A DNA stretch of 64,000 nt from Epiperipatus broadwayi (GCA_028023455.1 JAQFVV010012395.1:4964001-5028000); one strand, 5' to 3'. Positions 25,593-41,768 are shown, counted from the stretch's first letter. Program-made: numbers and translations. Notes: generated from the sequence alone by a model not told the origin.

Positions 25593-25603
25593 GATAATAA
25601 TTG

Positions 25604-26884
25604 CTGAATCGTGCATTTGCGTTATATTATTAGAAAGTCATAATAAAATCTTAAGCAGTAGTTTATATTTTCCTTTAACTGTTATTATCAGAGAAAACTT
25701 TTGCGTTTCTCGTGTGAGAAAAACTGTAGCAGAAAATTTAAATATCCGTTAGAATAACAGATTGAAATTAAGAATGAAAGAAAATATTAAATAAACAATT
25801 GCTAAAAAATTGTATAAATATATTATAATTATAGTGAGCATCTATCCCAGCTGAATCTCTGAATGAATGGAATATCTGTAACAATGGAAAACTGAAACCC
25901 AAGGAATAACTTAGTGCATAGAGTAGGAAAAACTAAATTCTACAAATAATTTATAAGAGAATAAGTAATATTACAAAGATATAAATTTCTATAATAAATT
26001 AATAAAAGCGTAAGGATCTTGATGATAGATGTAGCTACTTATTAAAAAAATGTGTGTCTTTAAATTCGATTTTGTACAAATAAACATTACTATTTTGATA
26101 ACTTCGAAATCGTTATATGCCATGGCTATGCATTCTCATTTAGGATAATATATGTGTTTTTCCAATTTGGATAACTTTACGCTGTCAAATAAAAAACTGT
26201 CGCCAAGAGTGCTGTATGCCAAAAGAGATATTACGTAAATTTTTTTTTTCCTTTATTATATTTATTGTTATGCTTTAGATTTTATTCCGTTACATGTTCT
26301 TAGTTAAGCATTATAAAATTGACCCGATATTAAACTTATGCTAGAATAGAAAATATGCCTTATTTGTTAAATAATTGCTTGAGCCCATATTTTTATTATG
26401 AAATGATAGGAGAGTGTGAAGTATGAAAGAGGTTTTTAAAATATTACTATGCTAAAAGTTTCAAAATGAATATTTTCATGTTATGTTTAATTCACATATA
26501 TTTTTAAGTATTTGATTGCTGTGCCCTGAAGAGAGTGAGTTTAGTTAAGATGTGTGTGTTGAAAACATTTAAATAAAAATTTATTCTTAAGTCGTATTAG
26601 ACTAATCGATTCATACATCAATAATATGATACCCTTATATTTTGTGAAAGTGTAAATGTCCTTTGTTTAAAGTGAGTTTAGTTCTTACCACCTCAAAAGT
26701 TGAGATGGAGCATAGCTCTCTCGCGATTATATATATTTATATCTGAAGGTATTCATAAGAGAAATATTTTTATATGGTTGTAGAATGTGATGGCTTTAGC
26801 ATATTCTTTTTTATATGTACAAGTTCCTCACATACTTTATAGCCTCAGGTAGAAGGCTTTACGCTATCACCAAGAAGTTGTTAT
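25604..26884. other. No gene seen
   Basis: AT-rich intron sequence. No repeat or coding region recognised. Confidence 0.5.
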
Positions 26885-26897
26885 TAATTTATTTTCT

Positions 26898-27226
26898 AAA
26901 AATTAAAATAGGCAAAACTCTCCATACAGTAGTGCCAACCAGAGTAATCAATGGATGCCAGAAGGCTTGTGCATAAAATCTCTATCTAGTGCCTACTCAT
27001 CCAATATCCCCAGACTAGTTTCTGGCTTGTGGCCTTCATCAGTGAGGAGCTTTGGATCTGAGAGCACTGCGCCTAGATCTTAGGATCTAATGCAACCCTC
27101 CAGCAGACTTCTGGCATCCATTGATTACTCTGGTTGGCACTGAGTGGCACTATTGTATGGAGAGTTTTGCCTGTTTTAATAACAGTAATGTGCTAGCATA
27201 AGAAATAGTGATCATGTGATATTTAA
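26898..27226 (+). mobile_element. Family A foldback element, full form with hammerhead-like core
   Basis: Outer inverted arms (AGGCAAAACTCTCCATACAG on the left, inverted on the right ending GGAGAGTTTTGCCTGTTTTA) enclose about 185 bp, followed on the right by the conserved tail CTAGCATAAGAAATAGTG and ATCATGTGATATTTAA. A 13-bp direct repeat, TAATTTATTTTCT, flanks it (26885-26897 and 27227-27239), indicating retroposition-like target duplication. The interior carries, on the minus strand, a hammerhead-type core (26999-27057). This is the most complete family A copy in the window. Confidence 0.82.
26999..27057 (-). ncRNA. Hammerhead ribozyme-like motif (type I)
   Basis: On the minus strand: the stem I 5' strand has ATCCAA, a 4-nt bulge and CCTCA, then core CTGATGA, stem II GGC/GCC closed by CACAA, core GAAA, palindromic stem III ACTAGT, the expected cleavage-site C, and the stem I 3' strand TGGGG, a 3-nt bulge and TTGGAT. 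Both stem I helices pair (5 and 6 bp). The 10.1/11.1 closing pair of stem II is an A/A mismatch, which may weaken activity. The layout matches the type I hammerheads known from Penelope-like elements and animal retrozymes. Activity is not shown by sequence. Confidence 0.72.
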
Positions 27227-27239
27227 TAATTTATTTTCT

Positions 27240-29616
27240 CTTATAAAAGTTTTATTATTATTACCCAGGATTGAATGATAAATTATTGTTTACTGTTTGT
27301 TAGGTCATTGCGTATCAGTTAAGCATAATTATTTGCTTAGAGAATAATTTATACAATCATATTTCATAAATTGATGTACTGTGTGGCTGAGCTTAGCTCT
27401 AGCTTGTTAGTGAACCGATAACGATTCCAAATTGATGGTTTATAATTCGAACTCAGGCAAGCAATGCACATCATATCCGGTTCATACTGAAGCAAATTAC
27501 CACTGGACTGGTACGACAATGGTAGAAAAAGTCATGTTGGGGCCATTGTATACAATACAGGTGTATGTGTATAAATATAACCTCTTAAACTATCATACAA
27601 TTAGAAAAGAGAATAAGCATTAGGCTATGGGAGTAATAGCTCATAAAATATGTTATAAACTGAATATTAAAATTAAAGTAATTTTTTTTTTTAAAATATA
27701 TGAATTCCTTAATGGAATGAGTGAAATATCGGTATAAAATTTTAGAAGGGCTATAAGCTAATTGACAATCATATTTGTTGCAATCCAAATATTGCTGAAG
27801 CACGGCTTCAGATAGACAATGATTAATCTTAAAATTAATATATTTTGGGTCAAAATAGTTGATAAACTAGTCTGTATTATATGATAGTTATTCGTTCGTA
27901 GTACTAGTATCTGAATGTCACTGTTGGGATGGTACTATATCCAAGATAGGATAAACCCGGTAAGAATTTGTAATCGAAGCCAGTAGAGATCCATTGTAAA
28001 TATTTTGTAATTATTATTTCGTATTTTTCTTTGCTCTTGGATCACTATGATGTTTGTGTTTATATTGTAGAATTAAATGTTCTTATGTTAATAAATATTT
28101 TGTTTTAAAATTTAAACTTTGGTGTTGTGTCTTAATGCTTGGATATCCATTAATTCCAGAAATCTGACATAGAAGAGTTATAGAAAATATTTCATATTTT
28201 CCAGTACAGATATGTCACAAAATATTTTTATTAAATATTATTACTAAGCTAATACGTTTTTATTTGTTGAGATTTGAGAATTAATCTGATAAAATGTATA
28301 TTTAAAACTATATTGATCATATGGCAAACAGCTGAGAGAATGAATTAATTGTAAATGTAATATTTAGTTAATTCCTTTTATTGCACTTTGACTAATTTTA
28401 CGAGTGGACAAAAAATCCGTTCTCCATTTCTGATATTTGGATGCCTTCCCAGTTGCTAAAATTATAATCAAAATTTATTATGAATAAGTAGTTCATTTAA
28501 TTAACTGCTTAGCAGTTAATAATATTTATTATGATGATTCGTATTGTTAGCTTTATAAGAGTATACATTAGCTTTAAAATGAGAGTATGTCTAATCGACT
28601 TAGATTCACTGGGATAGCGTCCAGTGGTTCACAATGAATTTGAAAATGATTAATTGTACCTCCGCACTGCAGGTTAAGACCCTGAGAATGAGAGTATTTA
28701 CAATCAATAAGAGTTTGAATGATGAGATTATCATCGCTGTATACTATAACAGTAAAGAGTTATTGAGTTAATAGATTGTACATTCCGCTCCTGTGTATGT
28801 GAGATGACATTGAAGAGCCGTGTTTTGGTAGAGATGTGATGGGGAAAACATAAACATTAACATTTAAGAGTAATTAATTATAACTGTGAAGGGTGATTTA
28901 TGCAGAGAATAAAGAGATAATTAATGTGTTAAATAGAGAAGGGTTGAGTGGAGATTTCTTCTCTTCTTTTATTTAAGTAATAAGACTTTAGTATTTCTTG
29001 TGAGTCTAATTCTTGAGGTTCTCTGCCTGGATTACCAATTCATCTACATTAACCTAAATATCAGAAATAAGAACTGGAATTATTGTTGTTGCCATGAGAA
29101 ATCATATAGCTGTGTGGATTTGTAAGACTTATCTGTGAGTCTGTGGAGGAAAGTTGTTTTCAGGTTTAATAATTTGTCATTAATTCATTTGTGAAATAAT
29201 TACTGAGTTCAAAATGAGAACTAGATACACTATTTATAATTTAAATTATTATTATATTTTTCTTTCAGGAAATTTCAATAACTTGCTTCCCTCACGGACT
29301 TACAATTTGGCACCCTGGTGAATACATCATTACACATGTATATTTCTCTCTGGGTCACTTTCTCTCCACCTACATCTCTATCCAGCTAAGCGAAAGGTTA
29401 TAGTAGTATAGGAGTTTGATTTAATGATGATAAATATGGTTACAGCAATATGAAGAATTCGGCTTGCTCAACGCTATCCTGGATGATGATGGTTAAGGTT
29501 ACAAGAAGTGGGATTTATCTGTCCCAACATGTTGCTAGATGGTTTGTTGGGATGTGGAGATACCATAAGATTACAATATATATATATATATATACCATAA
29601 GATTACAATATATATA
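27240..29616. other. No gene seen
   Basis: AT-rich intron sequence up to the 5' region of the RTE element. A tandem copy of TACCATAAGATTACAA with (AT)n tracts lies at 29563-29622. No recognised coding content. Confidence 0.5.
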
Positions 29617-33007
<3,391 letters not shown>

Positions 33008-34124
33008 CACAAGATGGGCATATATACCTTAAAAAATATTTAATTTATGCTGTGATCATGATGATCAATTAACTTCAAGCCTGTGTGAATATTACCATAA
33101 ATAAATAGTAATGGAATTTATTATTGGTCATTATAGTGATGATGATCATGATTTATGTAAGCAATCTACATTATTAAGTATATAGACTTTAAAGGTAACT
33201 TTTAGCAATGTTAAAGAGTCATTATTGTATATCTGAATTTCTTGTTATTATCTATATAATTCTAGAGAGAATTGTATAGAAATTCTTAAACTCAGCAAAC
33301 CAAAAGCATGAGATTCTGCCACATATGTGTAGAAAAATATATTTATTGCAATTCAAAAATATTGATTAATAATTTTATTAATTAATTTGTGATAATGAAA
33401 ATGGCAGGTCTGTCTAAAATCAATATTCTAACATAGCATAAGCAAATTATCAATCTGATTCTACTTATTTCCAAATATCAAAAAGATAAGAATTTATTGA
33501 ACAGATGGGGAAATATCAATAGTGTAATGTTTAAATTATATATCTGTTTTACATATTTAAGTATTACAAAACTACTTGAAATTTTGTGATACTAAAAATA
33601 TTTTAATCAACTAAATTATATATATTATTTTAATAATATATCATTCTTCTACATGTGTGAGCTAGCATATAAAAAGTGTTAGAATATTAATTATTATTTT
33701 AAAATGTAGATTTTCATAATTATACAATATAAAAGAATTCTGGCAATAAGCTCTTTATTGTAATTCTCAAAGTCTGCTATTCCAATCAACTAGTGCTCCA
33801 TTAGCAACTGTTTTATTCAAAATTATTTACCTGGTTGTCCAACTTACAATGACAATTGTTTTGTCTTTAAAATGTCTCTATAACAAATAATCAACTAACG
33901 GATTTTTCTTTCTAAACTGAGTTAGTATAAAGTAGAGTATTCTTCATAGTAATAATAATTTTTTTAGTGCTAGATTTAATATTTTAAATAACAATATACA
34001 CAATGTATTATAACAGTAACATTATATGAACTAGTAGTTGGAGAAAGTATATAGTTTAGTTAAAAGGAAATGGTCATGGAAATTGAAATAACAAAGTCAC
34101 GATGTACATATTTTAAACCATAAG
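33008..34124. other. No gene seen
   Basis: AT-rich intron sequence with no recognised element. Confidence 0.5.
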
Positions 34125-34132
34125 TGCACCTT

Positions 34133-34302
34133 CAGTGGTGTAACTAGAAAAATGGGCCCAAATGCAGAAATTTATAAGATATAGTTAATTGTTTTAATGT
34201 GAATATACTTTAATTGCCTTGCTATAGATTTTTAAGTTTATGGGCCCCTGGATTGCATGGGCTCACATTGCCTTCATTTGTGAGTTGGTAGTTGGGCCAC
34301 TA
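34133..34302. mobile_element. hAT-like MITE, 170 bp
   Basis: The ends are short inverted repeats (AGTGGTGTAACTA on the left, inverted as TAGTTGGGCCACT on the right). GGGCCC blocks occur inside. An 8-bp target duplication with one mismatch flanks it (TGCACCTT at 34125-34132, TGCACATT at 34303-34310). An 8-bp duplication and the AGTGGYGTAACTA-type terminus are typical of hAT-derived non-autonomous elements. No transposase. Confidence 0.65.
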
Positions 34303-34310
34303 TGCACATT

Positions 34311-36061
34311 GCAAGTTAGTTATTTCAAGTAAATCTAATTATTATCAGTCAATCTTAATATTAACCAATAGAATATCATCAATCAGCGCCATCTTATGAA
34401 ATAAAATGTAAATTAAAACAAAATGAATTCTAACAAATTTTATTTAACAAAAGATATAGTAAAACATCAAAAAATTAGAAATTTTCAGTCCCATGAAATA
34501 AAAGAAAATTCTAAAGTGCATGTGCAACAGTTTAATGCTGTTTAAAATTATAGTTTAACAAGATACAGAAACAGTGGAACATTAAAAAAACTATAAATTC
34601 ATTATTTACATTGTTTACAAACACCTTTTTATTTATATATTAATTGTCCTTGCTTTTATGGTCACAATATTTTTAAATTGCCAGTATTTAGAATATTTTC
34701 AATTGCTATAAATAATAAATCAGATATATGTTCTACTTTCATTGCAGATCATAAATAATTTTTAATTTGAAAAACTTTTCCCTAGAAGATACTGTAATGG
34801 CTAAAGTTAAATAAATGGATAGTACAACTTCTACATTTGAAAAAAGTCTCACTTTATTTTGATAAATATAATTTAAAACAGCATGAGGTGGCTTTTAAAA
34901 ACAATAAGGTCAGCTTAACTTATATGGCTCATTACCTACTGGCTGATTCATCAGGATAGAAATCCAATAGCATCTATTCTCTCCCATCTCCATCTCCAAA
35001 GTCTGGATAACCTTGCATTGAATTACACATTACAAAGAGTGGAAACGATTTTTAGCTTTGTCTTTCCCTTATATACAGATTTGTTTCTGTCATATTTTCT
35101 GAAGTTCGATAATCATTACAAGGCTGATACAATTTCTACATTCCATTAGCATCAACTCTAACCAGCATGTCAATTAATTTATTAAAAATAGTTGTTTTAA
35201 AAATGTATTAGTTGCTTTTAATTCAGAATCTCTCACTATAACTTGTTTATGTTTTCTATTAACAAAATTAGCTTCTCTTACATTTGTTCAATAATTAAAT
35301 ATTTACATTTTTATTTTATAACACTTATTAATGACATAGTCATATTAAACATGTTCATATTATATAGTTCAACATTTAGGAGTTAAGAACTTATTTAAGG
35401 GAAGAACATTTAAAACTTCTATGCTAACATTGCTTATTTGATAAATTTTTAGAAGCTATTAAAATACATTTGCACTTTATTTTGTGTTTTATTATGAATC
35501 AATTATGAATTTTTAGCTAGGAAACAAACCTCATGACAATATGAATAAAAAGCAAGAGCAGATTAAAGAAATGTAAAAATTATTAATATCGGTATTAAAA
35601 AAAGATATCAGTATTTAAATAAAAATTGCTTGATAGCAACAGAATCAATCGATGGAAGCTTTATTACAAAGTCTGTCTGTAAAATACTACATTGATTGTG
35701 ATAATATATTAATAAATGTAATGTCTGTTGTCTAATACATTATAGAATTCTCCTAATTATTACAAGGCTATATCTGTTCTATTTAGTGCAATAGTAGAGT
35801 ATATAATATTTGCAGTGAAATGGTGTCCAGATGTTTTGTTTAAATGGTAGACTATATAATATTTAATATATTTCAAACAATAGTCACAAGACTAAGTAAA
35901 AAAGTAATCCTGTTATATTTAAATAAAAAACAATGGCAATCATAACATGTGTCTAACAATGGTGTAATTTGAAAATGTTTGCATATCAATTTATGAATAA
36001 TTGATCTAATTTGAAGCTCCCAATGATAAAATGCTTTGGTACCCACACACACATCCAGGGG
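34311..36061. other. No gene seen
   Basis: AT-rich intron sequence. An isolated ACCAATAGAATATCATCAATC at 34365 matches the terminal sequence of foldback family C and may be a remnant. Confidence 0.5.
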
Positions 36062-36160
36062 CCCAATCAGCAATCTGTTTTCAAAACAGTACTCAGATAA
36101 AGATTTCCATTTATTATCTGAGTGCTGCTTTGATAACAGTCTGCTGATATTCTATTGGCT
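36062..36160. repeat. Foldback MITE, family C, left end eroded
   Basis: Arms: CAATCTGTTTTCAAAACAG and ACTCAGATAA on the left, inverted as TTATCTGAGTGCTGC and GATAACAGTCTGCTGATATTC on the right, ending TATTGGCTAA. The right terminus matches the 39.1-kb element (CCAATAGAATATC). The left terminus lacks about 8 bp. Confidence 0.7.
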
Positions 36161-38333
36161 AATGTTAAGCATTGCCTGTATGTGATGGAATATGCATATT
36201 GTAAAATATGTATTTATTAAGCATGTACATATCATTAATAAGCTAAAATATATCTAATAAGTTATATGATTAATTGAGAGAGGAAATAAAAATAGTCATA
36301 ATCAGATTAATTGGAATTCGGTAAAAATGCAATTAAGCAAAACATATAGTATAATAGATTACCGAAATCAAAAAATAAACAATCAGATAAGAAAAAAAAA
36401 ATTAGTACTAGTAAAATATTAATTAAATTACAGGGCAATGATTGTGCTGATAAAATGAATACCACCCAGATTTTCCAAAAATAGAGTACTCCAGAAAACG
36501 AAAGTGACTGGAACACACGGAAATGTGCAGAGAGAATGAAAACCAGGGTGTTTCATTGTGATCTTCGAGACAATTGTGTTACCAGAAGAAGCAACAGAAG
36601 AAAACTAATAGGGGAAATCATTAGATACCCAGGATCTCAGCTCCTAAAGGTTCAATAAACCGATTAGGGTTTTTACAGATCACTGATCTTATTATTTTGA
36701 AATGCCTCAAGGGCTTCCCAGGTTTGAAGATCAGCTATAGTGTAAAAGTAAATATTTTCTACATTGTATTAATTAGCAAACAGACTTAGTAAGCAAAAGG
36801 ACTTGCATTCCTAGTTAACTTATGATCAGATATTATAGACTAGCCTGGATTAGCAATTGAACCTCATACATCTGCCTATATGGATTTGTAGGTATGTATC
36901 ATATATCAACTAGATTAATATTTGGACTTTATATATCTGCTATATATATGTATTTTATTGTGTGGGTATAATTGCAATCGCATCTGTTTAATGTCTCATG
37001 TGTATACACATTTTACTTGTAATATTAACGTTCATTAGATTAATAAATTGTAATTCTTACTTCATGATTAAGAGTTAAGACATAGCACATATATATTAAA
37101 AAATTGATTACATTCTTACAATAAAAAGTTTTGGCACACCATTGAAGTAGTGATACTTCATTTTAAAAGCCATAGGATTTATTAATTTGGGAATTAAATA
37201 AAAGATAATGAAATGAATAACTTTGAATAATAACTCAAAATTACAAAATAAGATATTTACTTTAATAAGTATTCTGTTATTTATATAGTGCAGCCTATGT
37301 GTGTAATATTATAAAGGAACAATCCTTTCAGCCATGCATTTTATAAATCTTCTTGCACTCTCCCATGAGCATTGACTTAAAAGTTATACGTGTATGCTTA
37401 CATTTAGAGCTTATCTATATATAAACTTTAAAAAAGCATAAACATACACATGCTTTTTAACTAGATGCTCTATGAGTTATTGCAAGGAGATTTGTAAGGC
37501 ACATGACCAGAGGGTTTGTTTCTTCTTTATAGAAAATATTCTAAAATGAAAACTATAATATTCAAGTAATATTTAAGCATGGATGTATTGCCTTGACAAA
37601 GCATTAGTTGTTATGGCATAATTTCTAAGTAGTATAAACTTTGGGTTAACACTCTGTTGTGAATGATGTCTCTATTACTAATCATAAAGATTGCATTATA
37701 TATCTAGTAGTGACTTTGATGATTTAGCACTCATGTTCATCTGAATGATTAGATTGTCCTGCAGTTTTCTTCCCTGATTTAAGAACTTTTTAATATTTAT
37801 TTACTAACAAAAGACTCTGTGTCGACTGAAATTTAGTGTGAGTTGATACTCTTACAATATGGTATTTGCATCTACATAAAACTTAAATTTTTTTAAAAAG
37901 CTAGAGAATATTAAGTAATCCTGGGATTTTTTTCCAGGAAGTTAACTATAGCAAATTTATACAGTTACCTATTTATTGGTTGGTTAATGGGTATCTAGAT
38001 ATTTTTTTGCAGTTTGATGTGTGAATAACAAATCAAAATTACTTTTGAAAGATGGCATAGCCTTTATTTTTGATAAGATAAATATCAGACTTAGAGATAG
38101 AGTCATTGGTTTACTTTTATCTTTATATCTGACACTTTATGATTAGATAGGTTTGCTATGAAATAATTCTAAGATGATTTATCAATTTTTGACTGTGGTA
38201 AAAAATCCCCCAATACTTTTTTAGGATTGAAACTCAGATTATAATATGGAAGAATAAATCACAATGACATGATAAATTTGTTTTTATTATAAAAGAGAAG
38301 TACCTATTTGTTAAAGTTAACTACAATCCATAC
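36161..38333. other. No gene seen; one dispersed repeat
   Basis: AT-rich intron sequence. Around 36628-36715 it shares a diverged direct repeat with 45010-45110: CTCAGCTCCTAAAGG, AACCGATTAGG and TTTGAAATGCCTCAAG. No coding content. Confidence 0.5.
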
Positions 38334-38451
38334 CTTCCACTGCATTAGTAGAAAAGAAAGCAAGGTTCTTTGTTTCCAAAGGATTATCATGAGTAAATTC
38401 AGGAATTCTTGACTGTGGTTCTGATTCACCAGTCAATGATGAATTATCAAC
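38334..38451 (-). CDS. Na+/K+-ATPase alpha exon: TGES dephosphorylation loop
   Basis: This 118-bp exon (39 codons plus one base, entry phase 0, exit phase 1) opens [13 protein letters not shown]. The TGES loop of the actuator domain positions the water that hydrolyses the aspartyl-phosphate during the E2P to E2 step. The exon continues through [17 protein letters not shown], conserved in alpha subunits. The acceptor is TTTTTAG and the donor GTATGG. The split glycine codon is completed by the first two bases of the next exon 26.3 kb away. Confidence 0.95.
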
Positions 38452-38600
38452 CTAAAAATGTTAGAAATTCATGCAGTAACTGCAAAATAAATTATATTTA
38501 ATCAATATTGCTTTAATTAAAAGGCAAAAATGATACCATATGGTAAGAAGTCAATGCTATTCTATAGTTTATATTTAAAACAAATTATTTACAGATTTAC
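38452..38600 (-). other. Intron, 149 bp
   Basis: Short AT-rich intron between the two actuator exons, with donor GTAAATCTG and acceptor TTTTTAG. No repeat or other element is seen. It is the only small intron of the gene in this window. Confidence 0.93.
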
Positions 38601-38735
38601 TTTTAATCCATGAGCTGATATAATGCGGAGATCTGCTGGAATTCTGTCACCAGATTTGATTTCAACGATATCACCTACTACAAGCTCTTCAGCCTTTATT
38701 GTAGACTTCTCACCTTCACGAAGAACCAAAGCAAA
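38601..38735 (-). CDS. Na+/K+-ATPase alpha exon: actuator domain
   Basis: This 135-bp exon has 45 codons and phase 0 ends. It begins [10 protein letters not shown] and ends [11 protein letters not shown]. It contains [21 protein letters not shown], a P-type ATPase actuator-domain hallmark in which VGD and GDRIPAD are highly conserved. The acceptor is TTTATAG and the donor GTAAATCTG. The next exon is only 149 bp away, in sharp contrast to the other introns of this gene. No frame damage is seen. Confidence 0.95.
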
Positions 38736-39108
38736 CTATAAATAAATTTAGGTTTATAACATCATTTTTACTATGTCATTTACAATAACTATTTAAAATG
38801 AAAAAAATTCTTGGCTAATTAGATAAATAATAAAATACTACAAGACTTCCCTAGCATTAGACAGCACTGACTTTAATTTAAAATCTAAGTATATCTAATG
38901 TTTTTAAGACTTCAGTTTAAATGCTAAAATGTGAATTAAGATGACCATTATAAATCACATGTCAAATTTTATTTTTTGAATTTTTAATATATTTCTTTAG
39001 TATTTCCTGTTCTCATCTTAAATAATAATTCTCTGTTTCAATACATACAATTTTAGCATAAATATTTTATCTAATATACTCTTTAATTCACTACACAACC
39101 ACAAATGT

Positions 39109-39214
39109 TTAATAAACCAATAGAATATCCACAATCTGTTGTCAAGACAACTTTCATACTTTATTTATAAAGATTGCTTTGACAACAAATTGCAGATATT
39201 TTATTGGTTTATTA
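39109..39214. repeat. Foldback MITE, family C, intact ends
   Basis: A 106-bp element with about 35-bp inverted repeats: TTAATAAACCAATAGAATAT at the left end, and at the right its inverted copy ending ATTGGTTTATTAA. The arms continue through CAATCTGTTGTC. TTAA at both ends might be part of the target. The terminal motif also occurs near 12090 and 34366. Confidence 0.78.
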
Positions 39215-39254
39215 AGTTTTAGCTACAGAGCTGCAAATTATATTTGAAAACCAG

Positions 39255-39457
39255 TTAACTATTGACAAGTTATGATTTATATCTTACTTATATGCTCAAT
39301 CCAATTTTTATATTGGTATAATAAAATGCATTCACATCTAATTCCTCTGTCAATTTTAACTATTGACAAGTTATGATTTATAACTTACTTATATGCTCAA
39401 TCCAATTTTTATATTGGTATAATAAAATGCATTCACATCTAATTCCTCTGTCTATTT
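39255..39457. repeat. Tandem duplication, 101-bp unit
   Basis: Two adjacent, almost identical copies starting TTAACTATTGACAAG at 39255 and 39356, with only a few single-base differences, hence a recent duplication. Confidence 0.92.
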
Positions 39458-39591
39458 TAATATTTTCCTTTATTTACTATTGATCCAATTTAAAATTATT
39501 TAAACAATTTTGTTCTTATCCACAAACTGCAATCTTCTAATATTTTCAATTTGTTTTTGACATTTTTCATATGAAATGATGATCCCCTATA

Positions 39592-39640
39592 TCAGGGGTG
39601 GTGACTTGTGGTCATAGGCGTAGTCTAAGTGGAGGGAGAT
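39592..39640 (+). mobile_element. Possible hAT terminus
   Basis: CAGGGGTGGTGACTTGTGG resembles the common hAT terminal sequence CAGGGGTGG plus ACYTGTGG. It is followed by a fragment of another kind (ATAGGCGTAGTCTAAG) and soon by a G run at 39713-39724. The matching opposite end was not found, so this is a truncated remnant at best. Confidence 0.35.
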
Positions 39641-40079
39641 GTGAAATACATATTTTTATATATCTACCTAGTAAAAAATAAGAATTATTTAACGGGCCAA
39701 AAAACTTATGTCGGGGGGGGGGGGATTAAAGCAACATGAGTAATTATTAACAATATTTATTAATTCAAATTAGCTACATTAAATCAATATTAAAAATATT
39801 ATTTTCAATAATAATACTGTGCACTGACAATTATTTTAAATTATCTTATAAAGTTACCATAAAAGACAAATTTATGAAAATTTTTTAATTATCATAACGA
39901 AAATACTATATTCAGATTGTTTTATGTTAGAACAAATAATATAGCTATTCATCTCAAGTTTACTTATTCATCTACTGATATGAATATTTTGTTTTTAATT
40001 TGCTGATTGCTTCAAGTATATTGTTACTTAGAAATAAATAAATATAATTTAAGGTTACTGCAGTTGACTTCTAATAATA

Positions 40080-41768
40080 AAACTTATTGAAAGTGGAGAG
40101 AAACTATAGTCAGATTGATGAAGAGGCTTTGACTATTATGTTTGCCCTCAAAAATTTCATCAATACATTTTTGAAAGAACATTTCAAATAATAACTGACC
40201 ACAAGCCTCTTCTAGGAATTCTGGACCAAGATAAATTAGCCCCTAACCATTTAATTCCATGCATGATGCATTGGAGAAATATTTTGTAATCTTATGACTA
40301 CAAATTAGAATATAAGAAGGGCAAAGAGATCTAGCATGCTGACACATTATCCCAGATAAAGAAGAACTGAGCAGTATGGAGACAGACATAAATTATATTG
40401 ACATGTTGAAATCAGAAATACTTAATAGTAGAAAAAGTAACTAGCTGGAAAAAAGCCAAAAAAGGTTATCAACTGCTTATGGGTTGGATAAATATGGCTG
40501 GCCTGTTTCAAAGCCTCACTATGCCTCTCCAGGGTTATGGATAAACCAAAACAAATTGTTTATTTATAAAGGCTGAGTGTTAATGGGGGATCAGGTAGTA
40601 ATATCAACTGAAGGTGGATAGAAAGTTTTAAAACTACTCAATGAAGGTCATCCTGGAATCATGTGGGCCAAAGCATTAGCTTCCAGCTACATCTGGTGGC
40701 CAAAAATAACCTCAGAGTTCGAGCAATACATAAAAAATGTATGGCCTGTCAATGAGAGATGAACATGAAAACAAAAGAATATAATCCATGGCTAATAGTA
40801 ACAAAAGCCTGGCAGAGAGTGCACATAGACTACATACATGTATCCTCAAAATGGGCAGAGTGTGCACATAGACCACATACATGTATCCTCAAAATGGGCA
40901 GGGTGTTACATAGTAAAGAATATAAATGGAAAAAGAAATGATAGAAACCTTAAATGCTGTGTTTTCTGATCATAGTTTACTAGAAACCATTATAAAATGG
41001 TTCTGGATTCACCACACAAGAAATGGAAAACTACTTCATTGACAATGGCATAGAACATATATGCACACCTCATACCATCCAGAGTCGAATAGCCTTGCTG
41101 CAAATGCTGTATAAATAATAAAAAAAACTCTTAAGAAATTGAAGAATGAAAGTATTCAGCAAGCAATATATAATGCCATGCTTCATCAACACTCTACACC
41201 ATCAACAGCTATAGGAAAATCACCAGCAAAACTGTTAATGGGAAAAAAAATTGGATTAAATTATCACTTCTACTTCCCAACATGGCCAATAAAGTAGAGA
41301 GTGACAAAGTGAAAATACACATGTAACTGGTGAAAAAAGTGAAAATACATATGTAATAGGTGACAAAGTTTGGGCTCAAGTCATAATCAGGAAAAAATAG
41401 GTTCAAGGGTAGTCACAAAATTATTATTAAAAAAAAATAGTAATCATCCAAGCACAGGATAGTATGACATACAGGAGACATAAATTATATCTGTTATTGA
41501 GTCAAGAAAGACTTTCAAATTTCAGTGGCTATACCAAAGGATGAAATGCAGGAAAAAAAAGTGATAGTAGAATCAATACCACATGAAATAATGACCAAAG
41601 AGAATCAAGATCCAGAAACCTGAAATTAGGGAAGATGAACTTCAACCAACTCAGAAACCAAATGTAGTAACAACTAGTTCACCCAGACCCAGACGATAGA
41701 TATGAAAGCCCATTAAATTCAAAGAATATATATAAACCTAAGCAAATTTTCTGGAGTAAGAGGAGGAG
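40080..41768 (+). pseudogene. Gypsy pol remnant: RNase H and integrase
   Basis: In pieces across frames: RNase H (NYSQIDEEALTIMFALKNF, then ITDHKPLLGILDQDK, YDYKLEYKKGKE, HADTLSQI), integrase zinc-finger region (LLNEGHPGIMWAKALASSY, IWWPKITSEFEQYIKN, with the first His and both Cys of the HHCC finger replaced), and integrase core (AWQRVHIDYIHVSSKWAE and TPSTAIGKSPAKLLMGKKIG). Protease and reverse transcriptase are absent, so it is 5'-truncated or deleted. Its 3' end runs into a purine tract and an LTR-like start at 41769. It is a Ty3/Gypsy relic, full of stops and shifts. It is in the antisense direction relative to the host gene. Confidence 0.88.
40812..40897 (+). repeat. 43-bp tandem duplication in integrase remnant
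   Basis: GTGCACATAGACTACATACA at 40819 recurs with one change at 40862, followed by TGTATCCTCAAAATGGGCAG in both copies. It duplicates the start of the integrase core, so it happened in the dead element or during its last reverse transcription. Confidence 0.9.

Noticed and set aside
27365-27450. tRNA-like sequence with TGGCTGAGC and TTCGAACTC
   Set aside because: The A box lacks the GG end and no stem pairing could be made, so it was not listed as a SINE.
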